DNA from: Mariniblastus sp.
GTDB taxonomy: Bacteria; Planctomycetota; Planctomycetia; Pirellulales; Pirellulaceae
DNA length: 47,706 bases
Assembly (NCBI GenBank): GCA_014237975.1
Contig: JABACA010000018.1
Span: 1-47,706 of the forward strand
Reading direction: 5' to 3'
Each line of letters opens with the position of its first letter. Position 1 is the stretch's first letter. Shown here piece by piece: positions 18,336 to 26,865 of this stretch. The notes under the pieces were generated by a model. It was not told the origin of the DNA and ran no database searches. It worked only from the letters and a program-made list of their open reading frames with translations. The translations under genes and the position numbers were made by a program.

Positions 18336-19286
18336 ATGCGGAATTTGTTTCTTTTAGTAATCGGTTTGATTCTAATTGGTTGCGCTGCGGAGTTGACGCT
18401 GAACTCGGGTCATCCGGCTGCCGAGGAAAAACAGGGAGCTCTGAATCTGGTTGCGACGACCGGACAAATCAACTCGGCCCTGTTGAAATTGACCGAGGGC
18501 ACCGACACTCACATCAAGTTGTTTTGCGGTCCGGGCGTCGATCCTCATTCGTTTCGTGCGAGTACACGTGACATTCAGGCGATGAATCATGCCGATGCCA
18601 TTTTCTATAATGGTTTCCATTTGGAAGCAAAACTGTCTGAGCATTTAAGCGACACGTTTCAATCCAAAGCTTGGTCGATGTCATCTGCATTTCCGCGTGA
18701 ATACCGATTGCAATGGGAAGAAGAAGGAGAAGTAGATCCAGGGGCTCCCTTTGATCCCCATATCTGGAATCACTTGCCGGGCTGGTCGATGTGTGTCAAA
18801 GGCCTTTCGGACCAGCTGATCAATCTTGACCCGGCTAACAGGGAAACGTATCAGCAGAACTGTGACGCTTACGTTGCTGAAATCATGGACCTGCACCGAT
18901 GGTCTCAAGCGCGGTTAAAAGAAATCCCGTCGGGCCGGCGGTACCTCGTGAGTGCCCATGATGCATTCAACTATTTCGCCGAAGTCTACGATATGAAGAC
19001 GATGGCCGTTTTGGGTATCGGGAATGATCCGGAGGCCGATATCAAAACCATGCGTCAAGTGGCGGAAAACGTTTGTGAACATCGGGTGCCGGTGATTTTT
19101 TTGGAAACGATCACTAATCCCAAGGTGACGATGGCGTTACAGGAGGCCTGCCAGGCGCGTGATTGGGAGGTCCAAATCGCCTCCCATTCACTGTATTCAG
19201 ATGATCTTGGCGAGTCCGCTCCCTACGACACGTTTCTGGGTGCGTTCAAATCGAATGTCGAGCTCATTTCGGCATCTCTCAGGTAA
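18336..19286 (+). CDS. Metal-binding lipoprotein of an ABC importer (TroA/ZnuA family)
   Basis: 316 residues. The ATG at 18336 gives a lipoprotein signal, MRNLFLLVIGLILIGC, with lipobox Cys16. The four metal ligands of the cluster A-I binding proteins are in place: His71 (VDPHSF), His142 (FDPHIW), His208 (SAHDAFNYF) and Asp289 or Asp290 (LYSDDLG). A His at the third position is found in TroA and zinc proteins, whereas dedicated Mn proteins usually have Glu. It captures Zn(II) or Mn(II) outside the membrane and delivers it to the permeases encoded downstream. First gene of a four-gene operon; the next starts 8 bp later. A palindrome upstream suggests metal repression. Confidence 0.92.
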   Translation: MRNLFLLVIGLILIGCAAELTLNSGHPAAEEKQGALNLVATTGQINSALLKLTEGTDTHIKLFCGPGVDPHSFRASTRDIQAMNHADAIFYNGFHLEAKLSEHLSDTFQSKAWSMSSAFPREYRLQWEEEGEVDPGAPFDPHIWNHLPGWSMCVKGLSDQLINLDPANRETYQQNCDAYVAEIMDLHRWSQARLKEIPSGRRYLVSAHDAFNYFAEVYDMKTMAVLGIGNDPEADIKTMRQVAENVCEHRVPVIFLETITNPKVTMALQEACQARDWEVQIASHSLYSDDLGESAPYDTFLGAFKSNVELISASLR

Positions 19287-19294
19287 GGCAGGTC

Positions 19295-20101
19295 ATGTTG
19301 GACAACGATCCTGCATTGAGCCTCAAGGGGCTGACCGTTGCTTATGATACCGAGCCTGTTCTGTGGAACGTCGACTTGGAAGTGCCCGCCGGTGTGTTGA
19401 TGGGAGTGGTCGGTCCCAATGGGGCAGGCAAGAGTACGTTGTTAAAAGCCGTGTTAGGCATCCTTCCCTCCTTGGCTGGTGCGATCCGTGTTTTTGGTCA
19501 GCCGTATTCCGCTCAACGAACCCTTATCGGCTATGTACCGCAACGCTCCAGCGTCGATTGGGATTTTCCAACGACAGTCCTGGATTTAGTTTTAATGGGA
19601 ACCTATGGCCGGCTTGGCTGGTTTCGTCGTCCCGGCAACGCCGAACGGAAAGCGGCCCGCCAGGCTCTGGAGCGAGTACAAATGGCGGAATTTGCAAATC
19701 GTCAAATCGGGGAATTATCTGGAGGGCAGCAACAACGAGTTTTCCTGGCTCGCGCCTTTGTTCAGGATGCGCCGCTATTGTTGATGGACGAACCATTTGC
19801 CGGGGTGGATGCGACCACGGAACAAACGCTTGTCGATTTGATGCGAGAGTTGCGGCAGAAGGGGAAAACGTTGGTCATCGTTCATCATGATTTGACGACG
19901 GTTTGTGAGTACTTTGACCAGGTTGCATTGCTCAACAGGAAAGTCATTGGCGCTGGCCATGTGTCGAACGTTTTCACTACTGAATTGCTGGAAAAGACCT
20001 ACGGCGGTTCGTTAAATCAATGCAAGGTCGCTTGCCGGCAATTTTCCACGTTGACCTCCGAGTCCATTTCCAGGAATCAGGATGGTCATGCTGATGATTG
20101 A
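19295..20101 (+). CDS. Metal ABC transporter ATP-binding protein (TroB/ZnuC type)
   Basis: 268 residues. Walker A GPNGAGKST, Q-loop VPQRSSVDWDFP, signature LSGGQQQR, Walker B LLLMDEPF and the switch histidine in VIVHHDL are all present. The VPQRSSVDWDFPTTV segment is typical of manganese/zinc importers. The ATG at 19295 has a GGCAGG site just upstream. It drives import through the two permeases encoded next; its 3' end overlaps the first permease by 20 nt, indicating translational coupling. Confidence 0.95.
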   Translation: MLDNDPALSLKGLTVAYDTEPVLWNVDLEVPAGVLMGVVGPNGAGKSTLLKAVLGILPSLAGAIRVFGQPYSAQRTLIGYVPQRSSVDWDFPTTVLDLVLMGTYGRLGWFRRPGNAERKAARQALERVQMAEFANRQIGELSGGQQQRVFLARAFVQDAPLLLMDEPFAGVDATTEQTLVDLMRELRQKGKTLVIVHHDLTTVCEYFDQVALLNRKVIGAGHVSNVFTTELLEKTYGGSLNQCKVACRQFSTLTSESISRNQDGHADD

Positions 20102-21026
20102 GCTGCTGACTGACTATACGTTTCGAACCGTGCTGCTGGGAACCGCCATGATTGGTGCCGTGAGTGGTGCATTGGGCTGTTTTGCCTACCTGCGGCGGCA
20201 GAGTTTGATTGGCGATGTTGTTTCCCACTCGTCCCTGTTTGGCGTCATGTTGTTCTTCCTGGCCAGTTACTGGTTGACGGGCCAAGGCAGCAAATCGCTT
20301 GTGGTTTTAATTCCAGGCGCGATTTGCGCCGGGACGGCCGCACTCTTGTTGACCCGAACGGTGGTTCAGAGAACTCGACTCAAACAGGACAGTAGCCTGG
20401 GTGTCATGTTGGCGATATTTTTTGGAGCGGGAATCGTCTTGTTGCGGTGGGTCCAGCGCGTGGATCCACCGATTCCGGGAAGGCGTGGGCTGGAAGACTA
20501 TCTGTTTGGCATGGCGGCGGCCATGACACAGGATGATCTGTGGATGATTGGCATTCTCGGATTCCTGGCCATTCTGGTGATGTTGTTGCTCTGGAAAGAG
20601 CTCAAGGTGTATACCTTCGACCCACTTTTTTCACACAGCCTGGGGTATCGCACCGCGAAACTCGATACGTTGCTGGTCATGATACTGGTTGTCGGGATCG
20701 TGATTGGAATCCAGTCGGTCGGCGTTGTGTTGATGATTGCGCTCCTGATTACCCCGGCCAGTGCTGCCAGGCAATGGACGCGGCGATTGGGGACGATGGT
20801 CATTCTTGCCTCGTTGACAGGGGCTGTTTGTGGACTGGTAGGGTCGGTCATCAGTGCCACCTATTCGCATGTTCCAACTGGCCCGGTCATTGTATTGGCA
20901 TCGACACTTATTTTTGTTGTCTCGCTGATGTTGGCGCCCGGTCGTGGCATCGTGTCGCGAATGCTTCATCGTAGCAAGTTGATGTCGACGATTCGCCAAC
21001 CGAATGCCGGGGGCGATCTGCCATGA
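20082..21026 (+). CDS. Metal ABC transporter permease 1 (ABC-3 family)
   Basis: 314 residues with eight or nine hydrophobic helices. The N-terminus has FLGTAMIGAVSG-like and DVVSHSSLFGVML segments, and the middle has LGVMLAIFFGAGIVLL and LKVYTFDPLFSHSLG, all matching ABC-3 (TroC/TroD/ZnuB) permeases. Three in-frame ATGs at 20082, 20088 and 20094 are possible starts; AGGA precedes the first. It overlaps the ATPase gene by 20 nt and the next permease by 4 nt. It forms the membrane channel, probably as a heterodimer with that partner. Confidence 0.92.
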   Translation: MVMLMIELLTDYTFRTVLLGTAMIGAVSGALGCFAYLRRQSLIGDVVSHSSLFGVMLFFLASYWLTGQGSKSLVVLIPGAICAGTAALLLTRTVVQRTRLKQDSSLGVMLAIFFGAGIVLLRWVQRVDPPIPGRRGLEDYLFGMAAAMTQDDLWMIGILGFLAILVMLLLWKELKVYTFDPLFSHSLGYRTAKLDTLLVMILVVGIVIGIQSVGVVLMIALLITPASAARQWTRRLGTMVILASLTGAVCGLVGSVISATYSHVPTGPVIVLASTLIFVVSLMLAPGRGIVSRMLHRSKLMSTIRQPNAGGDLP

Positions 21027-22129
21027 GTCTTGTTTTTTGGACACTGGCCATTGCCCTGATCACCGCGGTGACGTGTGCTTTGTGTGGTACTTACCTGGTT
21101 GTCAAGAAAGAGGCGCTGGTATCGGAAGGAATCAGCCATGCCGTTCTGCCCGGAATCATTGTCGGTTACCTGGTGTTTCAAGATCGCAGTTCGCCGTTGT
21201 TGATTCTGGCGGCGGCAGCCACCGGCTTGCTGATGGTCGGTTTGGTCCAGTTAATCAAACGGACCCGCCTGGTGGATGGGGATGCATCCCTGGGAATTGT
21301 ATTTTCTGCCATGTTCAGCGGCGGCGTGATTTTGGCCAGTCAAAATCTGCGCAATGTTCACTTCCATGCGCAGTGTATCATTGATGGGAATCTGGCGACG
21401 GCAGCCCTGAAAACAGTGCAATGGGGTGATGTCGACCTGGGGCCCCAGGCATTCTGGATGATGGCATTGACGTTGGCCCTGGTGCTTACGTTCATCCTGA
21501 CGTTTTACAAAGAGCTGAAGCTGATGGCGTTTGATGAATCGCTCGCTCGCAGTATGGGATTTCGGCCCGTACTGATGCATTTGGTCTGGCTGGGGCTGGT
21601 TTCGATAACGACTGTCAGTGCCTTTGAAGCGGCCGGTTCGATCCTGGTGGTGGCCTTGATGATTGCTCCACCGGCGGCCGCCTATCTGTTGACGAAGAAT
21701 CTGTTTCCGATGTTGAACTGGAGTGTCGTTATCGCTGTGGCTAGTTCGGTGGTCGGGGTTTATGCCGGGTATCACCTCGATATTTCGCCGACCGGTCCGA
21801 TCGCCTTGGCGGCCGGCCTGTTCTTTTTGGGTGTTGCCCTGTTTGCACCGGGTCAAGGAATTTATTCGCGTTGGCAATTGCGACGGCAGCAAAAGTCATC
21901 CGTCTTCGAGCAATTGTTGTTGGTTCAACTGGCGGGAAAAACGGATCATGCCGCCGCTGCTGAAACACCGAGAAGCCCGGAGTCGTTGTTCCGGCAAGTG
22001 GCCTGGAGCCGGCGTCAATTCGAGGCGGCACTGGGGCGATGCCTGGAACGCAAGTGGATTCTCCGCCAGGGCCAGCAGTACCTGATTACCCAGGATGGCA
22101 GGGTTCACGTTGAGAAAGACCTCTACTGA
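21023..22129 (+). CDS. Metal ABC transporter permease 2 with C-terminal winged-helix-like domain
   Basis: 368 residues. The first 280 form an ABC-3 permease (LVVKKEALVSEGISHAVLPG, LGIVFSAMFSGGVIL, KELKLMAFDESLARSMG). The last 86 residues are soluble, starting at RWQLRRQQKSSVFEQLLL and continuing SPESLFRQVAWSRRQFEAAL and CLERKWILRQGQQYLITQDG. That reads as helix-turn-helix plus a beta wing, like the N-terminal half of a DtxR-type regulator. Chlamydial YtgCR is a known permease-repressor fusion of this type. The protein may therefore sense metal or regulate the operon, but no metal ligands of DtxR are evident. ATGA overlap with the preceding permease. Confidence 0.9.
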   Translation: MSLVFWTLAIALITAVTCALCGTYLVVKKEALVSEGISHAVLPGIIVGYLVFQDRSSPLLILAAAATGLLMVGLVQLIKRTRLVDGDASLGIVFSAMFSGGVILASQNLRNVHFHAQCIIDGNLATAALKTVQWGDVDLGPQAFWMMALTLALVLTFILTFYKELKLMAFDESLARSMGFRPVLMHLVWLGLVSITTVSAFEAAGSILVVALMIAPPAAAYLLTKNLFPMLNWSVVIAVASSVVGVYAGYHLDISPTGPIALAAGLFFLGVALFAPGQGIYSRWQLRRQQKSSVFEQLLLVQLAGKTDHAAAAETPRSPESLFRQVAWSRRQFEAALGRCLERKWILRQGQQYLITQDGRVHVEKDLY

Positions 22130-22362
22130 ATCTGTGGACGCGGTAGAAGCGGCGTGTTGATGGCTCTTCGTCGAACAGACACCACCTGCCTGCCGGTTCC
22201 CTCTCTTTTTTGGTGACACGTGATCTGGTTCTTTCAGTCGCCCGCTTCGACATGGATGCCTAAGTGCAGCCTGGCCAGCCATTTGATTTTTTCATGGACG
22301 ATTGTTTTGCCAACCGAGTCACGTCACAATATGACTCTACGTGTCTTTTTAAGGTGATCAGT

Positions 22363-23019
22363 ATGGGAAGTGAAAAAATCAATCGTCGGTCGTTTGGAAT
22401 CGGTTCGCTGGGTTTGGCTTTGGTCGTGCCGTTTGCATCTGAACAGAGTGGTTTTGGGCAGGACGATGAACTGGTTCGTGGGCCGACGGAAGCGGAATTC
22501 GAACGCGACTACCCCGCCCCATCGTTCAAACCAAAATGGGCCAAACCGCAAATCAACCGGTTGATGGCCCAGGATTTTGTCATCTATGCCCATTCGGATC
22601 TGGAGATGGTCAAAAAACTTCACCAGCGGGAACCTAACCTGTTGAATGCAACGCTCGACTGGGGCAATGGCGATTGGGAAACGGCGCTGGGTGGGTCGTC
22701 TCACATGGGCCGCAAGGACATTGTCAATTACCTGCTTGCGCAAGGTGCCAGGATGGATATTTTCTGCGCGACGATGATGGGCATGCTGGAGGTGGTTCAA
22801 TCGATGTTGACGCTGCAGCCGGCCTTGATCGATGCGCGGGGGCCACACGGTTTCAATCTTCATTTTCATGCCCAGGTTGGCGGGGATGAAGCGAAACCCG
22901 TATTGGATTATTTGCAGTCGATCAAAGAACGGGAACTCCGCCCGGTCCCTTTCCTGAAGAATCGAAAATCGAGTTCTGGTTCTGGCAAAGGGGATAGCGA
23001 AAAATCAACCGGCAAGTAA
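22363..23019 (+). CDS. Tat-exported ankyrin-repeat protein
   Basis: 218 residues from the ATG at 22363, preceded by AAGGTG. NRRSFGIGSLGLALVVP is a twin-arginine signal. The mature part has about three ankyrin-like repeats: DLEMVKKLHQREPNLLN, GRKDIVNYLLAQGARMD and MLEVVQSMLTLQPALID, with HGFNLHFHAQVGG following. The tail is Ser/Gly/Lys-rich and disordered. Frames continue upstream to 22264, but the sequence before the ATG is not protein-like. Ankyrin proteins mediate protein contacts; the partner is unknown. The gene stands alone between the metal operon and the selenoprotein candidate. Confidence 0.8.
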   Translation: MGSEKINRRSFGIGSLGLALVVPFASEQSGFGQDDELVRGPTEAEFERDYPAPSFKPKWAKPQINRLMAQDFVIYAHSDLEMVKKLHQREPNLLNATLDWGNGDWETALGGSSHMGRKDIVNYLLAQGARMDIFCATMMGMLEVVQSMLTLQPALIDARGPHGFNLHFHAQVGGDEAKPVLDYLQSIKERELRPVPFLKNRKSSSGSGKGDSEKSTGK

Positions 23020-23259
23020 ATCGATTGAGCTTCCCTCTGGTTTTAGAGCCTGAAAACCCGTCCAGATAAAACGATTCGCCGGTTAAATTAGGTGTGGAGA
23101 CGTTTTGAATGAGCCGACGTTTCCCCGAAAGCCGCTTTCATAACAGAAAAAGGGTGCAAATTCAGGGTAAACTTGCTGCCGATATTTACTGGGAATCTGG
23201 CTCAATTGCTGTACAATTACGCGTTGGGAATAAGGTTTTGTTTGGCGAAGAGTAATATC

Positions 23260-24678
23260 ATGATTCACTTTCCTGTATGTGTTGTTCAACGAGTCTGTTT
23301 CTCGTCGGCATTGTTAATGGTCTTTGCGTTGGGATGCCAACGATCGGCCGAACCGGTAGCGGATCAGACGCAGCCGTCGGCTCCGGCTAATCCAACTGCT
23401 TCCAGTTCGCCCGATTCGGCGGTACCACCGGCCGCGACTAGCAATCAGGGTTTGCCCGCTGCGAATTCCGCTCCGGGGCAACCGCCAGGTGGTGTAACAC
23501 CTCCCAGTGGTACGAATCCTGGCTCTACCAACGGTAACACCCCTCCATCTGGTAATACCACACCCGCTGAAACTCCCGCCCCTCCATCCGGTAATAGCAC
23601 ACCTACTGAAACTCCTACCCCTCCGGCCAATGCTGGAAATACGAACACGCCCAATCCACCTGGACAGGTGCCTCCGCGTGAACCCAATATGGTAAATAAA
23701 CCAGGGGATGCGGATACTGCTGGAACCGATGCGAGTTCCAATCAACCGGGTTCCGGTGCGGGTAATAATCCGTCCGGAGCAGGAATTCCAGGAGCTCCTA
23801 AAAGACCGGCAGCTCCGGCGGGCGCCGGAGTTGGCGACAAGATCCAGATCATTGAAGGCAAGGATCTGGATGGCGTAGAATTTTCTCTGGAAGATTACCA
23901 GGGCAAGGTGATGATGATCGATTTCTGGGGCGATTGGTGACCTCCCTGCCGTGCGATGTACGATCACGAGCGGTCGCTCGTCAACAAGTATAGTGGACGC
24001 CCCTTTGTGTTACTGGGGATTAATAATGATGAAGAAGCTGATATTGCCCAGGAAGCTGTCAAGACCAACAACCTGAATTGGCGTTCCTGGTATGACGGAT
24101 CAGGGTCGATCGCCAAGGCATTTTCCATCGTGGGCTATCCCACGATTCTTCTGGTGGATCACCATGGCGTGATTCGTTACCGATCACCTTTTCAGGTCGA
24201 TCTGGATGATGCGATTGCCGAGTTGGTTAAAGAGGCCGAGGGAGAAGGCGTGACGGGTGGCGCTGAGCCGAAGCCCAAGCTGCGCGAATTTGTGGACTCG
24301 ACCGGTGAACACAAGACGGTTGCATCCTATGCTGGCTATGCGGATGGCAACGTTGCGTTAGAAACCGAAGAGGGTAAAACCGCTCAGGTGCCTTGGTCCC
24401 GCTTGAGCCTGGAGGACCAGCGGTATGTTGCCAACCAGCGTCTCAAGGCGGCCGATTTGGGGAGGATTGCCAAGGAGGAAATCGCGTTTCCGTTCGACAA
24501 TCCGCAACAGTTCTGGGACGAAAGTGGGCAACACTCCATCACGGGAACCTACATTACGCTTGACAACCGACAGGCCATTATTTGGCAGGAGGACGGCTCC
24601 GAAGTTCGTGTCTCCTATAGCAAGTTGAGCGATGAAGCGAAAGAACTGATCAAGAAAGAACTCAAAAAACGAAAATGA
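23260..24678 (+). CDS. Thioredoxin-like (TlpA-type) lipoprotein with in-frame TGA at the active-site Cys: candidate selenoprotein, SHD1 domains
   Basis: 472 residues if TGA at 23938-23940 is read as selenocysteine (Sec227). The start gives a lipoprotein signal ending LMVFALGC (Cys26). Residues 27-190 are a Pro/Thr/Ser/Gly-rich linker with a 13-residue repeat. A TlpA-like thioredoxin domain follows (about 195-330): MMIDFWGDW, then TGA, then PPCRAMYDHE, and later the cis-Pro GYPTILLVD. TGA sits exactly where the first Cys of WCxxC belongs; the resolving Cys230 is kept and the frame stays open to 24678. Two SHD1-like domains follow (about 337-392 and 408-468). A SECIS-like hairpin is at 23966-23981. 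Without Sec, the product would stop before the redox motif. It probably acts as an anchored extracytoplasmic thiol/selenol oxidoreductase. Confidence 0.82.
23542..23619 (+). repeat. Two 39-bp tandem repeats coding a Pro/Thr linker
   Basis: Two adjacent 39-bp units encode PPSGNTTPAETPA and PPSGNSTPTETPT. They form part of the extended linker between the lipid anchor and the thioredoxin domain of the surrounding gene. Confidence 0.75.
23957..23992 (+). promoter_or_regulatory. Candidate bacterial SECIS element
   Basis: ACGAGC-GGUC-GCUCGU (23966-23981) is a 6-bp stem with loop GGUC that begins 32 nt after the TGA. A lower stem UGUAC/GUAUA (23957-23961 with 23988-23992) extends it across an internal loop. 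Bacterial SECIS loops carry a G in the first two positions within about 16-37 nt of UGA, and the E. coli fdhF loop contains the same GGUC. Binding by SelB is inferred. Confidence 0.68.
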
Positions 24679-24980
24679 TCAGATGCAAGTCGGCAGTGGG
24701 GGCAGGCGTTGGAATTCCACGGTGCTAGTTTGGTTTGAGACCGTGCGGGTTTAAGATTCGGCGGTAAACGTTGCTCCACGGGCAAAGCGAATTGGGCAAG
24801 TCGCCTTTTGATTCGTGAGTGTTCGAGTTCTCACCTGGATACTCACCCGAAGAAAATCGGAGAGGTAAAGCGGATCCGTTTCCGTCTTGATTCATGTGGC
24901 AATAATCGATCCTCAAGGTGTAGGTTGCTCTGAACGATGGCACAGGCTTTTCTACCTGATGAACGACAAGGAGTGGTAAG
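24679..24980. other. Intergenic region, no gene seen
   Basis: No protein-like frame, tRNA or strong hairpin was found. A ribosome site AAGGAG at 24968-24973 belongs to the next gene. Confidence 0.6.
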
Positions 24981-25844
24981 TTGACGCAAATCGACGAATT
25001 TGAAAGTCTCTTCAAGTCAGCGTCCAAACCCGTTTTTCACATCGAGCCGGTGACCGTCAACCGGGTGATGGTCGTGCTGGATGAGGCGGCACCGTTGTCG
25101 CCAGAATATGTCCCCAGCGTGATGAAATTTCTGTCCGTGTTGAACAACATTGAACAGGACATTGAAACGTTGATTGTGACCGGCGAGCAATATCACAGTG
25201 TTGGCAACTTGTTGGAACGGATTCAGGATTTTGAACCGGATTTGGTTTGCACTTACCGCAACCTGCGTATACCGGCCACCGAATTCCCCTTCAGCCTGGG
25301 GGTGTTTGTCGATGTTTTGACCCAGGCAACTTCGATTCCCGTCCTGCTGTTACCGCGACCCGACATGGTGAATGGACCGGAACATGTGTTGACCAATACC
25401 GATCGAGTCATGGCGGTGACGGATCACCTGGCTGGCGATTCGCAGTTGGTAACCTATGCTGCCCTGTTCACCCAGGACGGCGGTCAGCTGACTTTGGCGC
25501 ATATCGAGGACGAACAGACGTTTGACCGATTGATCGACGTGATTGGAAAGATTCCGTCCATCGATACGGAACCTGCCAGGATCGCCATACGCGATCAATT
25601 GCTGAAAGAACCTGCCGATTTCATCGAGTCCTGTCGGATGGGCATTCAACAGGCGGGCATTCCGATTGAAGTCGAATCGGTGGTGACGATGGGCCATCAT
25701 CTATCTGACTACCGTAACTTGATTCGTGAATCCGAAACCGACTTGTTGGTTTTCAATACGAAAGACGAGGATCAGCTGGCCATGCATGGATTGGCCTATC
25801 CGTTGTCCGTGGAGTTCCGTGATTTACCTTTACTGCTGATTTAA
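24981..25844 (+). CDS. UspA-like universal stress protein
   Basis: 287 residues from a TTG start with AAGGAG 7 nt upstream. The sequence has the alternating strand/helix pattern of UspA domains: RVMVVLDEAAPLSPE, PDLVCTYRNLRIP and IPVLLLPRPD in the first half, then LVTYAALFTQDGGQLTLAHIED and TDLLVFNTKDEDQLAMHGLAYPLSVEF in the second. The last segment corresponds to the usual Gly-rich ATP loop, but no full G-x2-G-x9-G-S/T is seen, so nucleotide binding is doubtful. Cytoplasmic, likely stress-related. It is followed by a DUF6807 gene 12 bp later, possibly co-transcribed. Confidence 0.7.
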   Translation: MTQIDEFESLFKSASKPVFHIEPVTVNRVMVVLDEAAPLSPEYVPSVMKFLSVLNNIEQDIETLIVTGEQYHSVGNLLERIQDFEPDLVCTYRNLRIPATEFPFSLGVFVDVLTQATSIPVLLLPRPDMVNGPEHVLTNTDRVMAVTDHLAGDSQLVTYAALFTQDGGQLTLAHIEDEQTFDRLIDVIGKIPSIDTEPARIAIRDQLLKEPADFIESCRMGIQQAGIPIEVESVVTMGHHLSDYRNLIRESETDLLVFNTKDEDQLAMHGLAYPLSVEFRDLPLLLI

Positions 25845-25856
25845 AACCGGTGATGT

Positions 25857-26816
25857 ATGAAGAATTTTTCGACGACGATGATTGCGATCCTGGTTTTGGT
25901 GCTGCAGGTCCGTTGCGGGGTGGCCGCTTGTCCGCAATCGAATGAAGTTTCGATTGAAAAACAGGATGGAGTGGTGGTGGTCAACGTGGGCGGGGAGCTG
26001 TTTACCAAATACGATTTTAAAAGTTACAAGCGGCCTATCTTTTTCCCGGTTCTTGGGCCGGGCCAGGTGTCGATGACGCGCTGCTACCCGATGCAAAAGG
26101 TTCCAGGCGAAGCGAGTGATCACCCGCACCACAAGTCGATCTGGTTTGCTCACGGGGTGGTCGACGGTGTGGATTTCTGGAAAGAGGATGGTTCCATTAA
26201 ACATCGTTCTTTTGATGCCTTCGATCCTGCCAAGGGATTTACGGTCACCGATCACTGGCTCGATCCGACGACGCAAAAACCACTGTTGGTGGTGACAGGA
26301 AAATTCGAATTTGGTACCAGTCAATCGGCGCGATGGATCGACTGCGAGTATGTTCTCCAGGCGCCGGAAAAAGAGGTTTTGCTGGGTGATACGAAAGAGG
26401 GGACGTTTGCCATCCGGACCCATCCCGATTTGCGATTGAATGCCAATAAAAAACAGGGTGTCAAGGAAGTGTTCGGCAGTGCTCGAAATAGTGCGGGAGA
26501 TACGGGCAAGTCGGTCTGGGGGAAATCAGCCAAGTGGGTTGATTATTTTGGAGCGGTTGACGGCCAAGCGGTTGGGATCACCATGTTGGATCATCCCGCC
26601 AACTTGCGGCATCCGACGACTTGGCATGCCCGGGAATACGGATTGGTTGCGGCTAACCCGTTCGGTTACCATCATTTCAAACAGCAGAAAAAAGGGGCCG
26701 GTGATTACCGCTTGAAGCCGGGAGAACCACTCACCCTCCGCTACCGTGCCGTCTTCTATGAAGGTGAGCGATCGGTCGACGAGGTGGAAGCTTGCTTCCA
26801 GGAATTTGCCAACTGA
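25857..26816 (+). CDS. Secreted DUF6807 (PmoA-like) family protein
   Basis: 319 residues with a signal peptide (MKNFSTTMIAILVLVLQVRC). The signature HPHHKSIWFAHGVVDGVDFW with four His in a row, then GTFAIRTHPDLRL, AKWVDYFG and MLDHPANLRHPTTWHARE, mark the DUF6807 family, often labelled PmoA in planctomycetes. The name is misleading: this is not methane monooxygenase. Family members are abundant in carbohydrate-degrading bacteria and the His-rich site suggests metal or sugar binding, but the reaction is not established. It starts 12 bp after the UspA-like gene. Confidence 0.85.
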   Translation: MKNFSTTMIAILVLVLQVRCGVAACPQSNEVSIEKQDGVVVVNVGGELFTKYDFKSYKRPIFFPVLGPGQVSMTRCYPMQKVPGEASDHPHHKSIWFAHGVVDGVDFWKEDGSIKHRSFDAFDPAKGFTVTDHWLDPTTQKPLLVVTGKFEFGTSQSARWIDCEYVLQAPEKEVLLGDTKEGTFAIRTHPDLRLNANKKQGVKEVFGSARNSAGDTGKSVWGKSAKWVDYFGAVDGQAVGITMLDHPANLRHPTTWHAREYGLVAANPFGYHHFKQQKKGAGDYRLKPGEPLTLRYRAVFYEGERSVDEVEACFQEFAN

Positions 26817-26865
26817 AACCAGGGCAGGGTCAAATGGACGGGGCGCTCGGTTTCCCGTGGCCGCG

